Assembly: GCA_003216795.1 (NCBI GenBank)
Contig: QCIH01000009.1
Location: 1-47,369 of the forward strand
Source of the DNA: Prochlorococcus sp. AG-402-K16
GTDB lineage: Bacteria; Cyanobacteriota; Cyanobacteriia; PCC-6307; Cyanobiaceae
Reading direction: 5' to 3'
DNA length: 47,369 bases
Positions 9,593-19,944 of this stretch are shown piece by piece. A program made the translations under genes and the position numbers. Every line of letters begins with the position of its first letter. Position 1 is the stretch's first letter. The notes beneath the pieces are model-generated. The model was not told the origin of the DNA. It did not search any database and saw only the letters and a program-made list of their open reading frames with translations.

Positions 9593-11419
9593 ATGTCTCA
9601 GCAAATTATCATCGCTGAGCAGGCTCGAATAGCAGCACTACTCTCAGATGATCGAGTTGATGAATTAATCGTCGCACAAGGTCAATATCAAATTGGCGAT
9701 ATTTTTTTAGGAACAGTTGAAAATGTTCTTCCTGGTATTGATGCCGCTTTTATAAATATTGGAGAAAGTGAGAAAAATGGATTCATCCATGTTTCAGATT
9801 TAGGTCCACTAAGACTTAAAAAAGGGACATTTGGAATTACTGAATTACTAGAACCAAAACAAAAAGTTCTAGTACAAGTAATAAAGGAACCGACAGGATC
9901 TAAAGGTCCTAGACTAACGGGAAGTATTTCAATACCAGGAAAATATTTGATATTACAGCCATATGGCCAAGGAGTAAATATTTCAAGAAAAATAAATACA
10001 GAAAAAGAACGAAGCCGTTTGAAAGCTCTTGGGGTTTTAATAAAACCACCCAGCACAGGATTGTTATTTAGAACAGAGGCTGAAAAAATAAAAGAAGAAC
10101 TTCTAATTGAAGATTTAGAACAATTAATTCAACAATGGGAAAATGTACTAAAAGTTTCTGAGACTTCCAATCCGCCAAATTTAGTAAAAAGAGATGATGA
10201 TTTCTCTCTTAAGATCTTGAGAGATCATATTAAAGAATCAACTAAAAGCATAATTATCGATAGTAAATTTTCAGTTGCAAGGGCAAAAGATTTTTTAACA
10301 AATTATGAATCTAATATTAATATTGAATTTCACGACAATAGTTTAAACCAACATATTTTCGAAAAGTACGAAATAAAGAAAACAATTCAAAAAGCCCTCC
10401 AACCAAGAGTAGATCTTCCTTCGGGAGGTTATATCATTATCGAACCTACAGAAGCTTTAACAGTAATCGATGTAAACTCTGGATCATTTACAAGATCCGC
10501 AAATTCAAGACAAACCGTTTTGTGGACAAACTGCGAAGCAGCAGTTGAAATTTCAAGGCAAATGAAATTAAGAAATATTGGTGGGGTTATAGTAATAGAT
10601 TTTATCGATATGGAATCTAGAAGAGATCAATTTCAGTTACTTGAGCATTTTACCTCAGCAATAAAAGATGATTCTGCTAGGCCTCAAATAGCTCAGCTTA
10701 CTGAATTAGGCTTAGTAGAGTTAACGAGAAAAAGACAAGGTCAAAATATATATGAATTATTCGGTAAAAAATGTTCTACATGCGATGGTACAGGACATGT
10801 AGAAAATATATTAAATCACGAAATTTCAAACTTAAAAATTAAAAATGTTGAAAATAAATATAATCAATTAAATAATCAAAAATCTTTAGATATAGACACT
10901 GCTCAATCAACTGATGATCAGGAAAAAATAATTGACAACGAATTAATTAACTCTAAAGACCAAAGTAAAGAGAATTCCTCTAATAAAAAAGAAAAAGAAA
11001 ATGATAGTGATAATTTGAACCAATCAAACTCAAAAGAAAAAAATATAGTAACAGTTGATCTTACAAATGAAGAAAAAATTGTTTTCAGTCAATTAGGTAT
11101 TAATCCACTTATAAAGTTAGGTAAAGAATATCTCACCAGCAATAATTTTGTGCGTTTAAAAGAAAGTAATCATGAATCGGAAAAACCCTTAGATAATAAA
11201 AAAACAAAAGCAAAACAAATTAAAAAAATCTCAAAATCAGAAGAAGCAAAGATTCAAATTAAAATTGAAGGAATTACAAATTCTAAAGATAAATCAACAA
11301 ATAAAACTAATGAAAATAATGCAGTTGTATTTACAGATAAAAAAGAAGAAATTGAACTTACAGATGAGCTAAACAATGCAAGGAAAAAAAGAAGAAGATC
11401 TTCAGCAAGCATTGAATAA
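9593..11419 (+). CDS. rne: ribonuclease E/G family endoribonuclease
   Basis: A 608-residue single-strand endoribonuclease for mRNA decay and RNA processing. It has an S1 domain near residues 33-110 ([19 protein letters not shown]). The DNase I-like catalytic part carries the Mg-binding aspartates in VIDVNSGSF and IVIDFIDM. The zinc link CSTCDGTG (CxxC) allows dimer/tetramer formation. The C-terminal 200 residues are low-complexity and charged. The end, [12 protein letters not shown], resembles the arginine-rich C-terminal motif by which cyanobacterial RNase E binds PNPase. The last 44 bp overlap rnhB. Confidence 0.95.
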   Translation: MSQQIIIAEQARIAALLSDDRVDELIVAQGQYQIGDIFLGTVENVLPGIDAAFINIGESEKNGFIHVSDLGPLRLKKGTFGITELLEPKQKVLVQVIKEPTGSKGPRLTGSISIPGKYLILQPYGQGVNISRKINTEKERSRLKALGVLIKPPSTGLLFRTEAEKIKEELLIEDLEQLIQQWENVLKVSETSNPPNLVKRDDDFSLKILRDHIKESTKSIIIDSKFSVARAKDFLTNYESNINIEFHDNSLNQHIFEKYEIKKTIQKALQPRVDLPSGGYIIIEPTEALTVIDVNSGSFTRSANSRQTVLWTNCEAAVEISRQMKLRNIGGVIVIDFIDMESRRDQFQLLEHFTSAIKDDSARPQIAQLTELGLVELTRKRQGQNIYELFGKKCSTCDGTGHVENILNHEISNLKIKNVENKYNQLNNQKSLDIDTAQSTDDQEKIIDNELINSKDQSKENSSNKKEKENDSDNLNQSNSKEKNIVTVDLTNEEKIVFSQLGINPLIKLGKEYLTSNNFVRLKESNHESEKPLDNKKTKAKQIKKISKSEEAKIQIKIEGITNSKDKSTNKTNENNAVVFTDKKEEIELTDELNNARKKRRRSSASIE

Positions 11420-11993
11420 AGTATTCGAAGTTGGAATAGATGAAGTTGGAAGGGGAGCAATTTTTGGTCCAGTTTTTGCAGCAGCTGTAGTATTAACTGA
11501 AAAAAATAAATTTATCTTGAAACAATTTGGAGTGACAGATAGTAAAAAACTAACTCCCAAAAAAAGAAAATTACTTTTACCAAAAATTTTATTACTCTGT
11601 TCAGATTATGGAATTGGGCAATCTTCGGCCAGAGAAATAGACAAGTTAGGTATCAGGGTTGCGACAGAACTTTCAATGATAAGAGCTTTAAAAAAATTAA
11701 AAGAAAAGCCAGCTGAATTAATAATTGATGGGCCCTTATTACTAAGGCCATGGAACGGAATGCAGAAAAATATAGTATCTGGAGACTCAAAGTTTATCTC
11801 GATAGCTTCAGCAAGCATAGTTGCCAAAGTTTCTCGCGACAATCTAATGGAGAGGTTAGAAAAAAAATACTCAGGATACTTGATATTTAAAAATAAAGGT
11901 TATGGAACCAGAGAGCATCTTTCATTAATCAAAAAAAATGGGATAACTAAACTTCATAGGAAAAGTTTTTTAAAAAAATCAAATCTTATTTAA
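11376..11993 (+). CDS. rnhB: ribonuclease HII
   Basis: A 205-residue enzyme that cuts the RNA strand of RNA-DNA hybrids and removes single ribonucleotides from DNA. The first catalytic acids are in [13 protein letters not shown] (about residues 19-31), with LIIDGP and [14 protein letters not shown] further on, in the family order. The ATG at 11376 lies inside the end of rne in another frame, so translation is probably coupled. The 3' end overlaps the convergent DUF1997-type gene by 15 bp. Confidence 0.93.
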   Translation: MQGKKEEDLQQALNKVFEVGIDEVGRGAIFGPVFAAAVVLTEKNKFILKQFGVTDSKKLTPKKRKLLLPKILLLCSDYGIGQSSAREIDKLGIRVATELSMIRALKKLKEKPAELIIDGPLLLRPWNGMQKNIVSGDSKFISIASASIVAKVSRDNLMERLEKKYSGYLIFKNKGYGTREHLSLIKKNGITKLHRKSFLKKSNLI

Positions 11994-12497
11994 TTCACAC
12001 CAATCTAAAAAATCTTTTACAAGTTGCTGTTGAACCCTTGACTTTATACCCAACAGAATCCCATTCAATACGGAATGACCAGTAGATTCCAAAATTTTCC
12101 TTGGTACCAGCTTCAGTAGAGGGGGTTGGCTTACAGATACCCCAAGAAGCGCCTCACCTTCTAAACCGATATCAGTTGCTTCCAAATTCGCTTTCAAAAT
12201 AAGATTAAAATCATCTATCATCCCCAAACCATCCAATGTACTTTCAAGGGCACTCATTTTTAAAATTCCATCTTTATTTTCTACGGCAATTGAGACAACA
12301 GGGTTAATATCTAATTGGAAAACCTTAAAACTTGTTACTGTATACTTATATCTACCTACCCCTTCTGGTACTAATTTTTTGGAGTCAAGCATTGCTCCAA
12401 CAACTCTTTCTTCTTCCAAAAGATATTTAGAAAGATATTCTTTATTACGTGTTACAGAAAGCTTGAGTTTCTGTTTAGCATCAAAAGACAATAGCAT
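11979..12497 (-). CDS. DUF1997-type conserved cyanobacterial protein
   Basis: A 172-residue protein with no signal peptide and no membrane helix. It has alternating strands ([31 protein letters not shown]) and a [16 protein letters not shown] stretch. It matches the style of DUF1997, a cyanobacterial/plastid family that may have a lipid-binding START-like fold; the function is unknown to me. It is divergent from pheA with 50 bp between start codons, and convergent with and overlapping rnhB. Confidence 0.75.
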   Translation of the reverse strand: MLLSFDAKQKLKLSVTRNKEYLSKYLLEEERVVGAMLDSKKLVPEGVGRYKYTVTSFKVFQLDINPVVSIAVENKDGILKMSALESTLDGLGMIDDFNLILKANLEATDIGLEGEALLGVSVSQPPLLKLVPRKILESTGHSVLNGILLGIKSRVQQQLVKDFLDWCELNKI

Positions 12498-12547
12498 TTT
12501 CTATATTCCTCCAATGCTTATTTGATCTCATTTTTTTACAATTAATC

Positions 12548-13393
12548 ATGCTCAAACAAGTTGCATATTTAGGTCCTCAAGGAACATACGCAGAAAAAGC
12601 AGCTCATATATTATCAAAGCTTGCCAATTTTCAGACACCTATATTTGTACCATGTAATGGGTTACATTCGGTCATTAAAGGAATAGCGTACAACAATTGT
12701 GATGCTGCTGTAGTCCCTATAGAAAATTCTGTAGAAGGCGGAGTTACAGCCACTCTAGATGCCCTTTGGAAATTTCCTGAAATTTTTATAAATAAAGCAA
12801 TTGTTTTACCTATAAAACATGCATTAATTAGTGATGGAGAACTTTCAAATATTTCAGAAGTATTATCTCATCCTCAAGCATTAGCTCAATGTTCAGAATG
12901 GTTATCTGAGAATCTTCCAAATGCAATTCCTCTCCCAACAAATTCCACATCAGAAGCTGTAAATATGATCAAGGGGAGTAAATTTAGAGCTGCTATCGGT
13001 TCAAAATCGTTAATTCAAATCGAAGGACTTAAAGAATTAGCCTTTCCCATTAATGATGTTCCAGGTAATTGCACGAGATTTGTTTTATTGAGCAAGGAAT
13101 CAAATTCAAATTTAGCTAATATTGCCAGTTTTGCTTTCTCATTAATTTCAAATAAACCTGGTGCTTTGCTTAAAGCTATAAATTATATTGCAGATTTTGG
13201 ATTTAATATGAGTAAAATCGAATCGAGACCTTCAAAAAAAGAATTAGGGGAATATATAATTTATGTTGATTTAGAAATCAATAATCAAAATAACATTAAA
13301 AATCTTCTTGAATTAAAAAATAAGCTAAAGCCACTTTGCAAGAATTTTGTAGATTTTGGAAATTATTTTTCTGAGAATGTTGAACTCGATTAA
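12548..13393 (+). CDS. pheA: prephenate dehydratase
   Basis: A 281-residue enzyme that makes phenylpyruvate from prephenate for phenylalanine synthesis. The catalytic domain starts VAYLGPQGTYAEKAA and contains VVPIENSVEGGV and the GNCTRFVLL motif, which carries the essential Thr-Arg-Phe. A C-terminal ACT domain (residues about 200-275, with SKIESRPSK) would bind phenylalanine for feedback control. There is no chorismate mutase domain, as is usual in cyanobacteria. It ends 1 bp before the convergent methyltransferase. Confidence 0.95.
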   Translation: MLKQVAYLGPQGTYAEKAAHILSKLANFQTPIFVPCNGLHSVIKGIAYNNCDAAVVPIENSVEGGVTATLDALWKFPEIFINKAIVLPIKHALISDGELSNISEVLSHPQALAQCSEWLSENLPNAIPLPTNSTSEAVNMIKGSKFRAAIGSKSLIQIEGLKELAFPINDVPGNCTRFVLLSKESNSNLANIASFAFSLISNKPGALLKAINYIADFGFNMSKIESRPSKKELGEYIIYVDLEINNQNNIKNLLELKNKLKPLCKNFVDFGNYFSENVELD

Positions 13394-13394
13394 T

Positions 13395-14330
13395 TTATCC
13401 TCTACATTTATAAACTCCAAACTCCATTAAACCTTTTTTAAATGCCCAATTCATGAGAAGTATTGTTGGAATCTCTCTAATCGACTTCACTAACGCAAAT
13501 GGGCCAAGTGACAAAATTACGAAGGGCCTTCGAATGCCTTCAATAATGGAGTCGTACCATGAAGGATTTGTATAAGAATTCCAATTTTCAGAGATAACTC
13601 TTCCTGAACTATTTTCGTTAGTTCTAAGAATGTTAGTAAATTCTTTAATGCTAATAAAATTAGGATGTACCCATTGTTCAAGTAATTGTTTAAGAACTAA
13701 CTTTTCAAAGAATGATGGAGGGTATGCCCTGAGGTCTCTTGAGTTCCAATCAGCCAACGCTAAATACCCTCCAGGTCTTAGAGTTCTCAGCATTTCATCT
13801 GCAAACCTAGTTTTATCATTCATGTGTGCACCAGCCTCAACACTCCAGACGGCATCAAATGATCCATCTTCAAATTTCAAATCAAAAGCATCCATAACTT
13901 GGAAGTTGCAATTTAGCCCATAAGGAGTAAGTTCTCTTGCTCTTTTAACTTGAGCCGGACTAATTGTAATGCCAGTGACATTAAACCCATAATATTCTGC
14001 AAGAATCCTAGAACTTCCCCCTATTCCACAACCTACATCAAGTATTCTGGATCCCTTTGGTAATTTATCTAAACCACTCCATTTGACTAATTCATGAACA
14101 AACTGAACTTTAGCCTTTCTAAAATCGATATTTTTTTTCCCTGAAGTATAAAAACCCAAATGTATATGTTCTCCCCATAATCTCTCAAGTAATTTATCCT
14201 GGGTCCAAGCATCATATGCAGAAGCTACTGTACCGGAAGAAATATATTTTCTAGCATTATTTCTCCACACTATCGCCAGGACTAGAAAGAATAAAACTAT
14301 TAAAAAAAAAGGGAAAAACAATTCAAACAT
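13395..14330 (-). CDS. MPBQ/MSBQ methyltransferase (tocopherol/plastoquinone pathway)
   Basis: A 311-residue SAM-dependent methyltransferase with an N-terminal membrane anchor (residues about 3-22). The SAM motif is ILDVGCGIGGSSRI (about 96-109). The pattern YDAWTQDKLLERLWGEHIHLGFY, GINVTGITISPAQVKRA-like residues, VWSVEAGAHM and the C-terminal REIPTILLMNWAF closely resembles Synechocystis Sll0418 as I remember it. That enzyme methylates 2-methyl-6-phytyl- and solanesyl-benzoquinol for tocopherol and plastoquinone. It abuts the LON-domain gene (stop to start with no spacer), so they are co-transcribed. Confidence 0.85.
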   Translation of the reverse strand: MFELFFPFFLIVLFFLVLAIVWRNNARKYISSGTVASAYDAWTQDKLLERLWGEHIHLGFYTSGKKNIDFRKAKVQFVHELVKWSGLDKLPKGSRILDVGCGIGGSSRILAEYYGFNVTGITISPAQVKRARELTPYGLNCNFQVMDAFDLKFEDGSFDAVWSVEAGAHMNDKTRFADEMLRTLRPGGYLALADWNSRDLRAYPPSFFEKLVLKQLLEQWVHPNFISIKEFTNILRTNENSSGRVISENWNSYTNPSWYDSIIEGIRRPFVILSLGPFALVKSIREIPTILLMNWAFKKGLMEFGVYKCRG

Positions 14331-14987
14331 CTAATTTTCTTTTATATCAGGAAAACTCTCTTTTAATGCAGTTCTTGCGGCAAGTTGTTTTCTTGTATGA
14401 TCAAGCATTTCATATTCTCTTTGCAAACGAGTAAAAGTATTTCTCTCCTCAAGAAGTCTTTGCTGTTCTTCAGCAACAGGACCGCCCAAATGAGCTCCTA
14501 TCCAAAATGATAAATCCATTGGGTTGTCAGGTAATTTATCAGGCAGATTTTTCTTAGTATTAGTCAATTTACTCGTTAAGTTAATAACATCGCTAAGTGC
14601 TTCTTTTACTGAATCTTTGAGAGAATCTAATTTTTGCAAGTCATCAATACTATCATCACTAATCCAACTAACCATCGCAGAGCAAAATGGCGTCGAACGA
14701 GTAATTTCTAAGACTTGAAATCTTTGTTGACCGAGAGTGATAATATTACTTCTCCCATCATCTGAAGTTTGATGTTTTAAAATTTGTGCGCAACATCCAA
14801 CATTAGCCATACTTTTGGTAGTTGGATCCCACTTAATCACTCCAAACATAGAATCACTCTCGAGAACAGATTGGAGCATAATCCTATATCTCGATTCAAA
14901 AATATGTAAAGGCAATACTTCTTGAGGAAAAAGGACTACCTCTGGCAAAGGAAATAATGGTAATTCCCTTACTGAGAGTTCACCCAT
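14331..14987 (-). CDS. LON substrate-binding-domain protein
   Basis: A 218-residue protein with a LON N-terminal domain: ELPLFPLPEVVLFPQEVLPL, then HIFESRYRIM and GCCAQILKH. No ATPase or protease domain follows, so it is the stand-alone cyanobacterial form (PUA-like fold). The precise role is unknown. The C-terminal helices (RLLEERNTFTRLQREYEML) are charged and probably coiled. It lies directly upstream of the MPBQ/MSBQ methyltransferase and downstream of rpsJ on the same strand. Confidence 0.85.
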   Translation of the reverse strand: MGELSVRELPLFPLPEVVLFPQEVLPLHIFESRYRIMLQSVLESDSMFGVIKWDPTTKSMANVGCCAQILKHQTSDDGRSNIITLGQQRFQVLEITRSTPFCSAMVSWISDDSIDDLQKLDSLKDSVKEALSDVINLTSKLTNTKKNLPDKLPDNPMDLSFWIGAHLGGPVAEEQQRLLEERNTFTRLQREYEMLDHTRKQLAARTALKESFPDIKEN

Positions 14988-15042
14988 TTAAACCTCATTT
15001 CTTTTTTTTATACTAATCAATTTAGGGCGGTTTCGGGATTTA

Positions 15043-15363
15043 TTAAAGTTTAACTTCTATATCTACACCACTAGGAAGATCTAGTTTCATTAAAGCATCA
15101 ATAGTTTTTGCAGAAGGACTGTAGATATCTATTATTCTTCGATGTGTTCTTGTTTCAAAATGCTCTCTAGAATCTTTATCAACATGTGGTGATCTTAGGA
15201 CACAATAAATCTTCCTTTTTGTAGGTAAAGGTATTGGTCCTATTGCTGAAGCAGAAGTATTATCAGCAGTTTGGATTATTTTGTCGCAAGATAAATCAAG
15301 CATTCTTCTATCAAACGCTTTGAGCCTTATTCTTATTTTTTGTTGTGCAATTGATGCGGTCAT
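15043..15363 (-). CDS. rpsJ: 30S ribosomal protein S10
   Basis: A 106-residue protein of the 30S head, also a NusG/NusB antitermination partner. Recognisable by [44 protein letters not shown] and [13 protein letters not shown]. It is the last gene of the str operon here (rpsL-rpsG-fusA-tuf-rpsJ), the usual cyanobacterial order. A small inverted repeat (ATAAGGG 15382-15388, CCCTTAT 15405-15411) lies in the spacer after tuf but has no U tract. Confidence 0.97.
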   Translation of the reverse strand: MTASIAQQKIRIRLKAFDRRMLDLSCDKIIQTADNTSASAIGPIPLPTKRKIYCVLRSPHVDKDSREHFETRTHRRIIDIYSPSAKTIDALMKLDLPSGVDIEVKL

Positions 15364-15462
15364 AGTTTCAAGTTAATTCTAATAAGGGCCATTGATTAAA
15401 ACGACCCTTATGCATAAACCTATATTAGATGATTGAGGTTAAATTTTTAAAGTTCAAATTTA

Positions 15463-16662
15463 TTATTTGAGAATTTTAGAAACAACTCCAGCACCAATAG
15501 TACGTCCACCTTCACGTATAGCGAATCGCATACCTTGTTCAATAGCTACTGGACAAATTAATTCTCCAGTCATCTTAATCCTATCTCCTGGCATAACCAT
15601 TTCAACATTAGAGCCATCATCTGAGGTAAATGCAGTTATTTGACCTGTAACATCAGTTGTTCTGATGTAGAACTGAGGTCTATATCCTGCAAAGAATGGA
15701 GTATGTCTTCCGCCCTCTTCTTTTTTAAGAACATAAACTTCCCCTTCAAACTGAGTATGAGGGGTAATAGATCCTTTCTTCACAAGAACCATTCCTCTCT
15801 CAATATCTTCTTTCTGGACTCCCCGTAAAAGTAAGCCAACATTATCGCCAGCCATACCCTCGTCAAGAAGTTTTCGGAACATTTCAACTCCAGTGACAGT
15901 TGTTAATCTTGTATCTCTTATTCCAACTATTTCTACTTCTTCTCCAACCTTAACTTTACCTCTCTCAATTCTTCCAGTAGCGACAGTTCCTCTACCAGTA
16001 ATCGAGAAAACGTCTTCAACTGCCATCAAGAATGGTTTATCAACTTCTCGTTCTGGTTCGGGGATGTTAGCATCAACTGCTTTCATTAATTCTTCAATCT
16101 TGGATTCCCAAGTAGAATCACCTTCGAGGGCTTTTAAACCTGAAACTTGAACTATAGGAATGTCATCTCCAGGGAAGTCATAACTATCTAAAAGTTCCCT
16201 AATTTCCATTTCGACAAGTTCAATAATTTCTTCATCATCAACCATATCGCACTTATTGAGAGCAACTACAAGAGCAGGAACTCCAACCTGTTTAGCTAAA
16301 AGAATATGCTCTTTTGTTTGAGCCATAGGACCATCTGTAGCTGCGCAAACTAGAATAGCTCCATCCATCTGGGCTGCTCCTGTGATCATGTTTTTCACAT
16401 AATCAGCATGTCCCGGGCAATCGACATGAGCATAATGTCTGCCTTCAGTTTCATATTCAACATGAGCTGTATTAATGGTGATGCCACGCTCTCTTTCTTC
16501 AGGAGCACCATCAATGTCTCCATAGTCTTGAGCTTGAGCTTGACCTTTTTTGGCTAATACATTTGTAATAGCAGCTGTTAGTGTTGTTTTTCCATGATCA
16601 ACATGGCCAATAGTACCTATGTTGACATGTGGTTTGTTTCTTTCGAACTTCTCGCGAGCCAT
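15463..16662 (-). CDS. tuf: elongation factor Tu
   Basis: A 399-residue GTPase that delivers aminoacyl-tRNA to the ribosome. G motifs are GHVDHGKT (about 19-26), DCPGHADY and NKCD. Domains II and III follow, with [11 protein letters not shown] and the C-terminal [12 protein letters not shown]. It is 45 bp downstream of fusA on the same strand. Confidence 0.98.
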   Translation of the reverse strand: MAREKFERNKPHVNIGTIGHVDHGKTTLTAAITNVLAKKGQAQAQDYGDIDGAPEERERGITINTAHVEYETEGRHYAHVDCPGHADYVKNMITGAAQMDGAILVCAATDGPMAQTKEHILLAKQVGVPALVVALNKCDMVDDEEIIELVEMEIRELLDSYDFPGDDIPIVQVSGLKALEGDSTWESKIEELMKAVDANIPEPEREVDKPFLMAVEDVFSITGRGTVATGRIERGKVKVGEEVEIVGIRDTRLTTVTGVEMFRKLLDEGMAGDNVGLLLRGVQKEDIERGMVLVKKGSITPHTQFEGEVYVLKKEEGGRHTPFFAGYRPQFYIRTTDVTGQITAFTSDDGSNVEMVMPGDRIKMTGELICPVAIEQGMRFAIREGGRTIGAGVVSKILK

Positions 16663-16707
16663 TTTGAATTAAAGAATCGAGGGTTTAAGAGTGTTTTAGT
16701 TTAGAGA

Positions 16708-18783
16708 TCAGGAGTTGCCCTGATTCTTGGAAATGATAGCTTCAGCAACATTACGAGGAACTTCCTCATAATTTGCGAACTCCATTGAAAATATACCCCG
16801 ACCTTGAGTCATTGATCGGAGTTGAGTGGCATAACCGAACATTTCGGCTAAGGGCACTTTGGCCTGTACCTTAGACAATCCATCGTCAACAGATTGTCCT
16901 TCTACTTGACCCCTTCTGGAAGAGAGATCACCAATTACAGATCCAAGAAAGTCGTCAGGACTTTCGACCTCAACTTTCATCATAGGCTCTAAAAGGACAG
17001 GATTGCATTTTTTAACCCCGTCTTTAAAAGCCATGGAACCTGCAATTTTGAAGGCCATTTCAGATGAGTCTACATCGTGGAATGAACCATCGACTAGTGT
17101 TACTTTTACATCAATGAGTGGATAACCGGCAAGAACACCTGATTCGCAGGTCTCTTTCATTCCATTAGATGCAGGTCCAATATACTCTTTTGGTACAGCT
17201 CCACCAACAATTTTGTTGACGAATTCAAAACCTTTACCAACTTCAGCAGGTTCCATTTCAATAATTACATGACCATATTGACCTTTACCTCCAGTCTGTC
17301 TTGCATATTTACCTTCACCTTTAGAACTAGACCTAATAGTTTCTCTATAGGAGACCTGCGGAGCTCCTATATTTGCTTCAACTTTAAATTCCCTTAACAT
17401 TCTGTCAACAAGAATTTCCAAGTGCAGCTCACCCATACCTGCAATAACAGTTTGATTTGTCTCAGGATCTGTACTTACCCTAAAGGTTGGGTCCTCTTCA
17501 GACAAAGCAGTTAAAGCTTTTGATAATTTTTCCATATCACCTTTAGTTTTTGGCTCGACAGCTACTGAGATAACTGGTTCAGGGATAAACAATGTCTCCA
17601 AAACTATTGGATCTTCTGTGTTACACAAAGTGTCTCCAGTTGTTGTGTTCTTGAGACCTAATACAGCTCCTAAATCCCCAGCCCTTAATTCATCAACCTC
17701 CTCTCTTTCATCAGCCTTAAGAATCACTAATCTAGAAATTCTCTCTTTAGCGTCTTTAGTAGAATTCATTACATAACTACCCTTTGAAAGAACACCTGAA
17801 TACATTCTTACAAAAGTTAATTTCCCATAGGGATCTGACATCACCTTGAATGCTAATGCACTAAAAGGAGCATTATCATCTGAAGGTCTAACGTCTTCTT
17901 TGCCACTTGGCAAAACACCTTGTATTGGTTTCACATCAACTGGAGCTGGCAAGTAATCAACTACAGCGTCTAGTACAAGTTGCACACCTTTATTCTTAAA
18001 AGCTGAACCACATAATACTGGGACCAATCCATGTTTCAAAACCCCTTCCCTAATACCTTTTTTAAGTTGTTCTTCAGATAATTCTCCTGTTTCGAGGAAT
18101 ATTTCTATTAACTCTTCATCATTTTCTGCGACACTTTCCATTAACTTAGATCTCCACTCAGAAGCTTCATCCTCCATTTCAGATGGAATTGGTGCTTCTT
18201 CAATATCAGTACCTAAATCGTTTTTGTAAAGATATGCTTTGTTAGCTACTAAATCAATAATACCTGTTAGATCACCTTCAGCCCCAATAGGTAACTGGAT
18301 TGGAAGTGCATTTGCCTTTAGTCGATCTTTAATTTGATTATTAACCTTTAAAAAATCTGCACCAGTTCTATCCATTTTATTGACAAAAACCATTCTTGGT
18401 ACTGAGTATCTATCTGCTTGACGCCAAACAGTTTCGGATTGAGGCTGAACTCCACCAACTGCGCAAAATACAGCTATAACTCCATCTAAAACACGCATTG
18501 ATCTTTCCACTTCAATAGTAAAGTCTACGTGTCCAGGAGTATCAATGATATTAATCCTATGATCTTGCCAACTAGTAGATATTGCAGCAGCAGTGATAGT
18601 TATTCCCCTTTCTCTCTCTTGAGCCATCCAATCTGTTACTGCAGCACCATCATGAACCTCTCCTATCTTATGAACGACACCTGAATAAAATAAAATTCTT
18701 TCAGTAGTTGTTGTCTTACCTGCATCAATATGAGCGGCTATACCTATGTTCCTTACTCGTTCTAGGGGAAAGTCGCGTGCCAA
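16708..18783 (-). CDS. fusA: elongation factor G, TTG start
   Basis: A 691-residue translocase GTPase, with five domains as expected. G motifs are [16 protein letters not shown] and NKMD; domain IV contains GGKGQYGHV. The protein begins (M)[13 protein letters not shown], the family start, but the codon at 18783-18781 is TTG. GGAG lies about nine bases upstream. No ATG gives the expected N-terminus, so a TTG start seems real. Neighbours are rpsG upstream and tuf downstream. Confidence 0.97.
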   Translation of the reverse strand: MARDFPLERVRNIGIAAHIDAGKTTTTERILFYSGVVHKIGEVHDGAAVTDWMAQERERGITITAAAISTSWQDHRINIIDTPGHVDFTIEVERSMRVLDGVIAVFCAVGGVQPQSETVWRQADRYSVPRMVFVNKMDRTGADFLKVNNQIKDRLKANALPIQLPIGAEGDLTGIIDLVANKAYLYKNDLGTDIEEAPIPSEMEDEASEWRSKLMESVAENDEELIEIFLETGELSEEQLKKGIREGVLKHGLVPVLCGSAFKNKGVQLVLDAVVDYLPAPVDVKPIQGVLPSGKEDVRPSDDNAPFSALAFKVMSDPYGKLTFVRMYSGVLSKGSYVMNSTKDAKERISRLVILKADEREEVDELRAGDLGAVLGLKNTTTGDTLCNTEDPIVLETLFIPEPVISVAVEPKTKGDMEKLSKALTALSEEDPTFRVSTDPETNQTVIAGMGELHLEILVDRMLREFKVEANIGAPQVSYRETIRSSSKGEGKYARQTGGKGQYGHVIIEMEPAEVGKGFEFVNKIVGGAVPKEYIGPASNGMKETCESGVLAGYPLIDVKVTLVDGSFHDVDSSEMAFKIAGSMAFKDGVKKCNPVLLEPMMKVEVESPDDFLGSVIGDLSSRRGQVEGQSVDDGLSKVQAKVPLAEMFGYATQLRSMTQGRGIFSMEFANYEEVPRNVAEAIISKNQGNS

Positions 18784-18879
18784 TTTTAAAGCTCCAAATA
18801 AAATAATTTTTGATAAGTGTAGTTCACCCTAAAAGTAAACTTTAATAATAATAAACTAATTAAGTACCTTTTGATGAAA

Positions 18880-19350
18880 TTAATATCTGTAATGTGCAAA
18901 AGCTTTATTAGCTTCTGCCATTTTATGAGTATCTTCTCTTTTTTTAACAGCACTACCAGTTTCATTTGCTGCATCCATCAACTCGCCAGCAAGTTTTTGA
19001 GACATGCTTTTGCCATTTCTTGCACGTGAAAATGTAACTAGCCATCTTAATGCCATAGCCGTACCCCTCTCTTGGCGAACTTCCATAGGTACTTGATATG
19101 TTGCCCCGCCAACTCTTCTTGCTCGTACCTCGACAAGAGGAGTAGCATTTTTTACAGCTGTTTCAAATAATTCCACTGCATCACCCCCTGTTCTCTCGCC
19201 TATTAAAGAAAACGCATCAGATAATATTCTTTGAGCTGTCGATTTTTTACCATGTTTCATCAATCGAGAAATCATCATTGAAGCAAGACGACTATTAAAT
19301 TGAGGATCGGGAAGAACTGGTCTTTTTACTGCTGCATTACGACGTGACAT
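18880..19350 (-). CDS. rpsG: 30S ribosomal protein S7
   Basis: A 156-residue protein that nucleates assembly of the 30S head. Recognisable by [29 protein letters not shown] and AMRWLV-like [18 protein letters not shown]. It is the second gene of the str operon, 25 bp after rpsL. A spacer of about 95 bp follows before fusA. Confidence 0.97.
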   Translation of the reverse strand: MSRRNAAVKRPVLPDPQFNSRLASMMISRLMKHGKKSTAQRILSDAFSLIGERTGGDAVELFETAVKNATPLVEVRARRVGGATYQVPMEVRQERGTAMALRWLVTFSRARNGKSMSQKLAGELMDAANETGSAVKKREDTHKMAEANKAFAHYRY

Positions 19351-19375
19351 TTTTAAAAAAAGTGATGTTTACAAA

Positions 19376-19750
19376 TTAATCTTTTGGAGTTTTTGCTCCA
19401 TACTTAGATCTGGATTGACGTCTATCTTTGACTCCAGCCGTATCTAAAGTTCCTCTTATTATATGATATCTAACTCCTGGCAAATCTTTGACTCTCCCAC
19501 CCCTTAGTAATACAACAGAATGTTCTTGCAAATTATGTCCAATCCCAGGAATATAAGCCGTTACTTCGAAACCAGAAGTTAATCTAACCCTAGCAACTTT
19601 TCTCAAAGCTGAATTAGGCTTCTTTGGTGTTGATGTATAGACTCTTGTACATACTCCTCTTCTCTCAGGGCAAGCTTTTAATGCAGGAGATTTCGTTTTC
19701 TTTGTCAGACGTTTTCTTTCTGAACCTACTAATTGTGAGATGGTGGGCAT
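19376..19750 (-). CDS. rpsL: 30S ribosomal protein S12
   Basis: A 124-residue decoding-centre protein. The universal motifs are [17 protein letters not shown] (carrying the lysine linked to streptomycin response), [19 protein letters not shown] and [11 protein letters not shown]. It is the first gene of the str operon and divergent from gltB, sharing a 194-bp A+T-rich promoter region. On the minus strand a TATGAT box (19784-19789) could be its -10 element, with no clear -35. Confidence 0.97.
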   Translation of the reverse strand: MPTISQLVGSERKRLTKKTKSPALKACPERRGVCTRVYTSTPKKPNSALRKVARVRLTSGFEVTAYIPGIGHNLQEHSVVLLRGGRVKDLPGVRYHIIRGTLDTAGVKDRRQSRSKYGAKTPKD

Positions 19751-19944
19751 CTATTAAACTTAAATAAAAATAAGGATTTATCTATCATAACCTTTTACGA
19801 GCACCAACTAAAAGTTTTAACTATATTTTTTTTTAAATTTGTCAAATTAAAATTCTTTGGTAAATATTCATTATCTTTAGATTTATTTTCATATTTATTT
19901 TTATAATAGAAATACATATATAACTAAATAGAATTAAATAATCT

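Noticed and set aside
15382..15411. Inverted repeat between tuf and rpsJ as a terminator
   Set aside because: It has no U tract in the direction of transcription, and rpsJ follows in the same operon.
18786..18974. 62-codon open frame between rpsG and fusA
   Set aside because: It overlaps the end of rpsG in another frame and covers the spacer; no ribosome-binding site or family resemblance.
19751..19944. Glutamine riboswitch or NtcA site before gltB
   Set aside because: Neither the glnA-type RNA motif nor a GTA-N8-TAC box could be found by eye.
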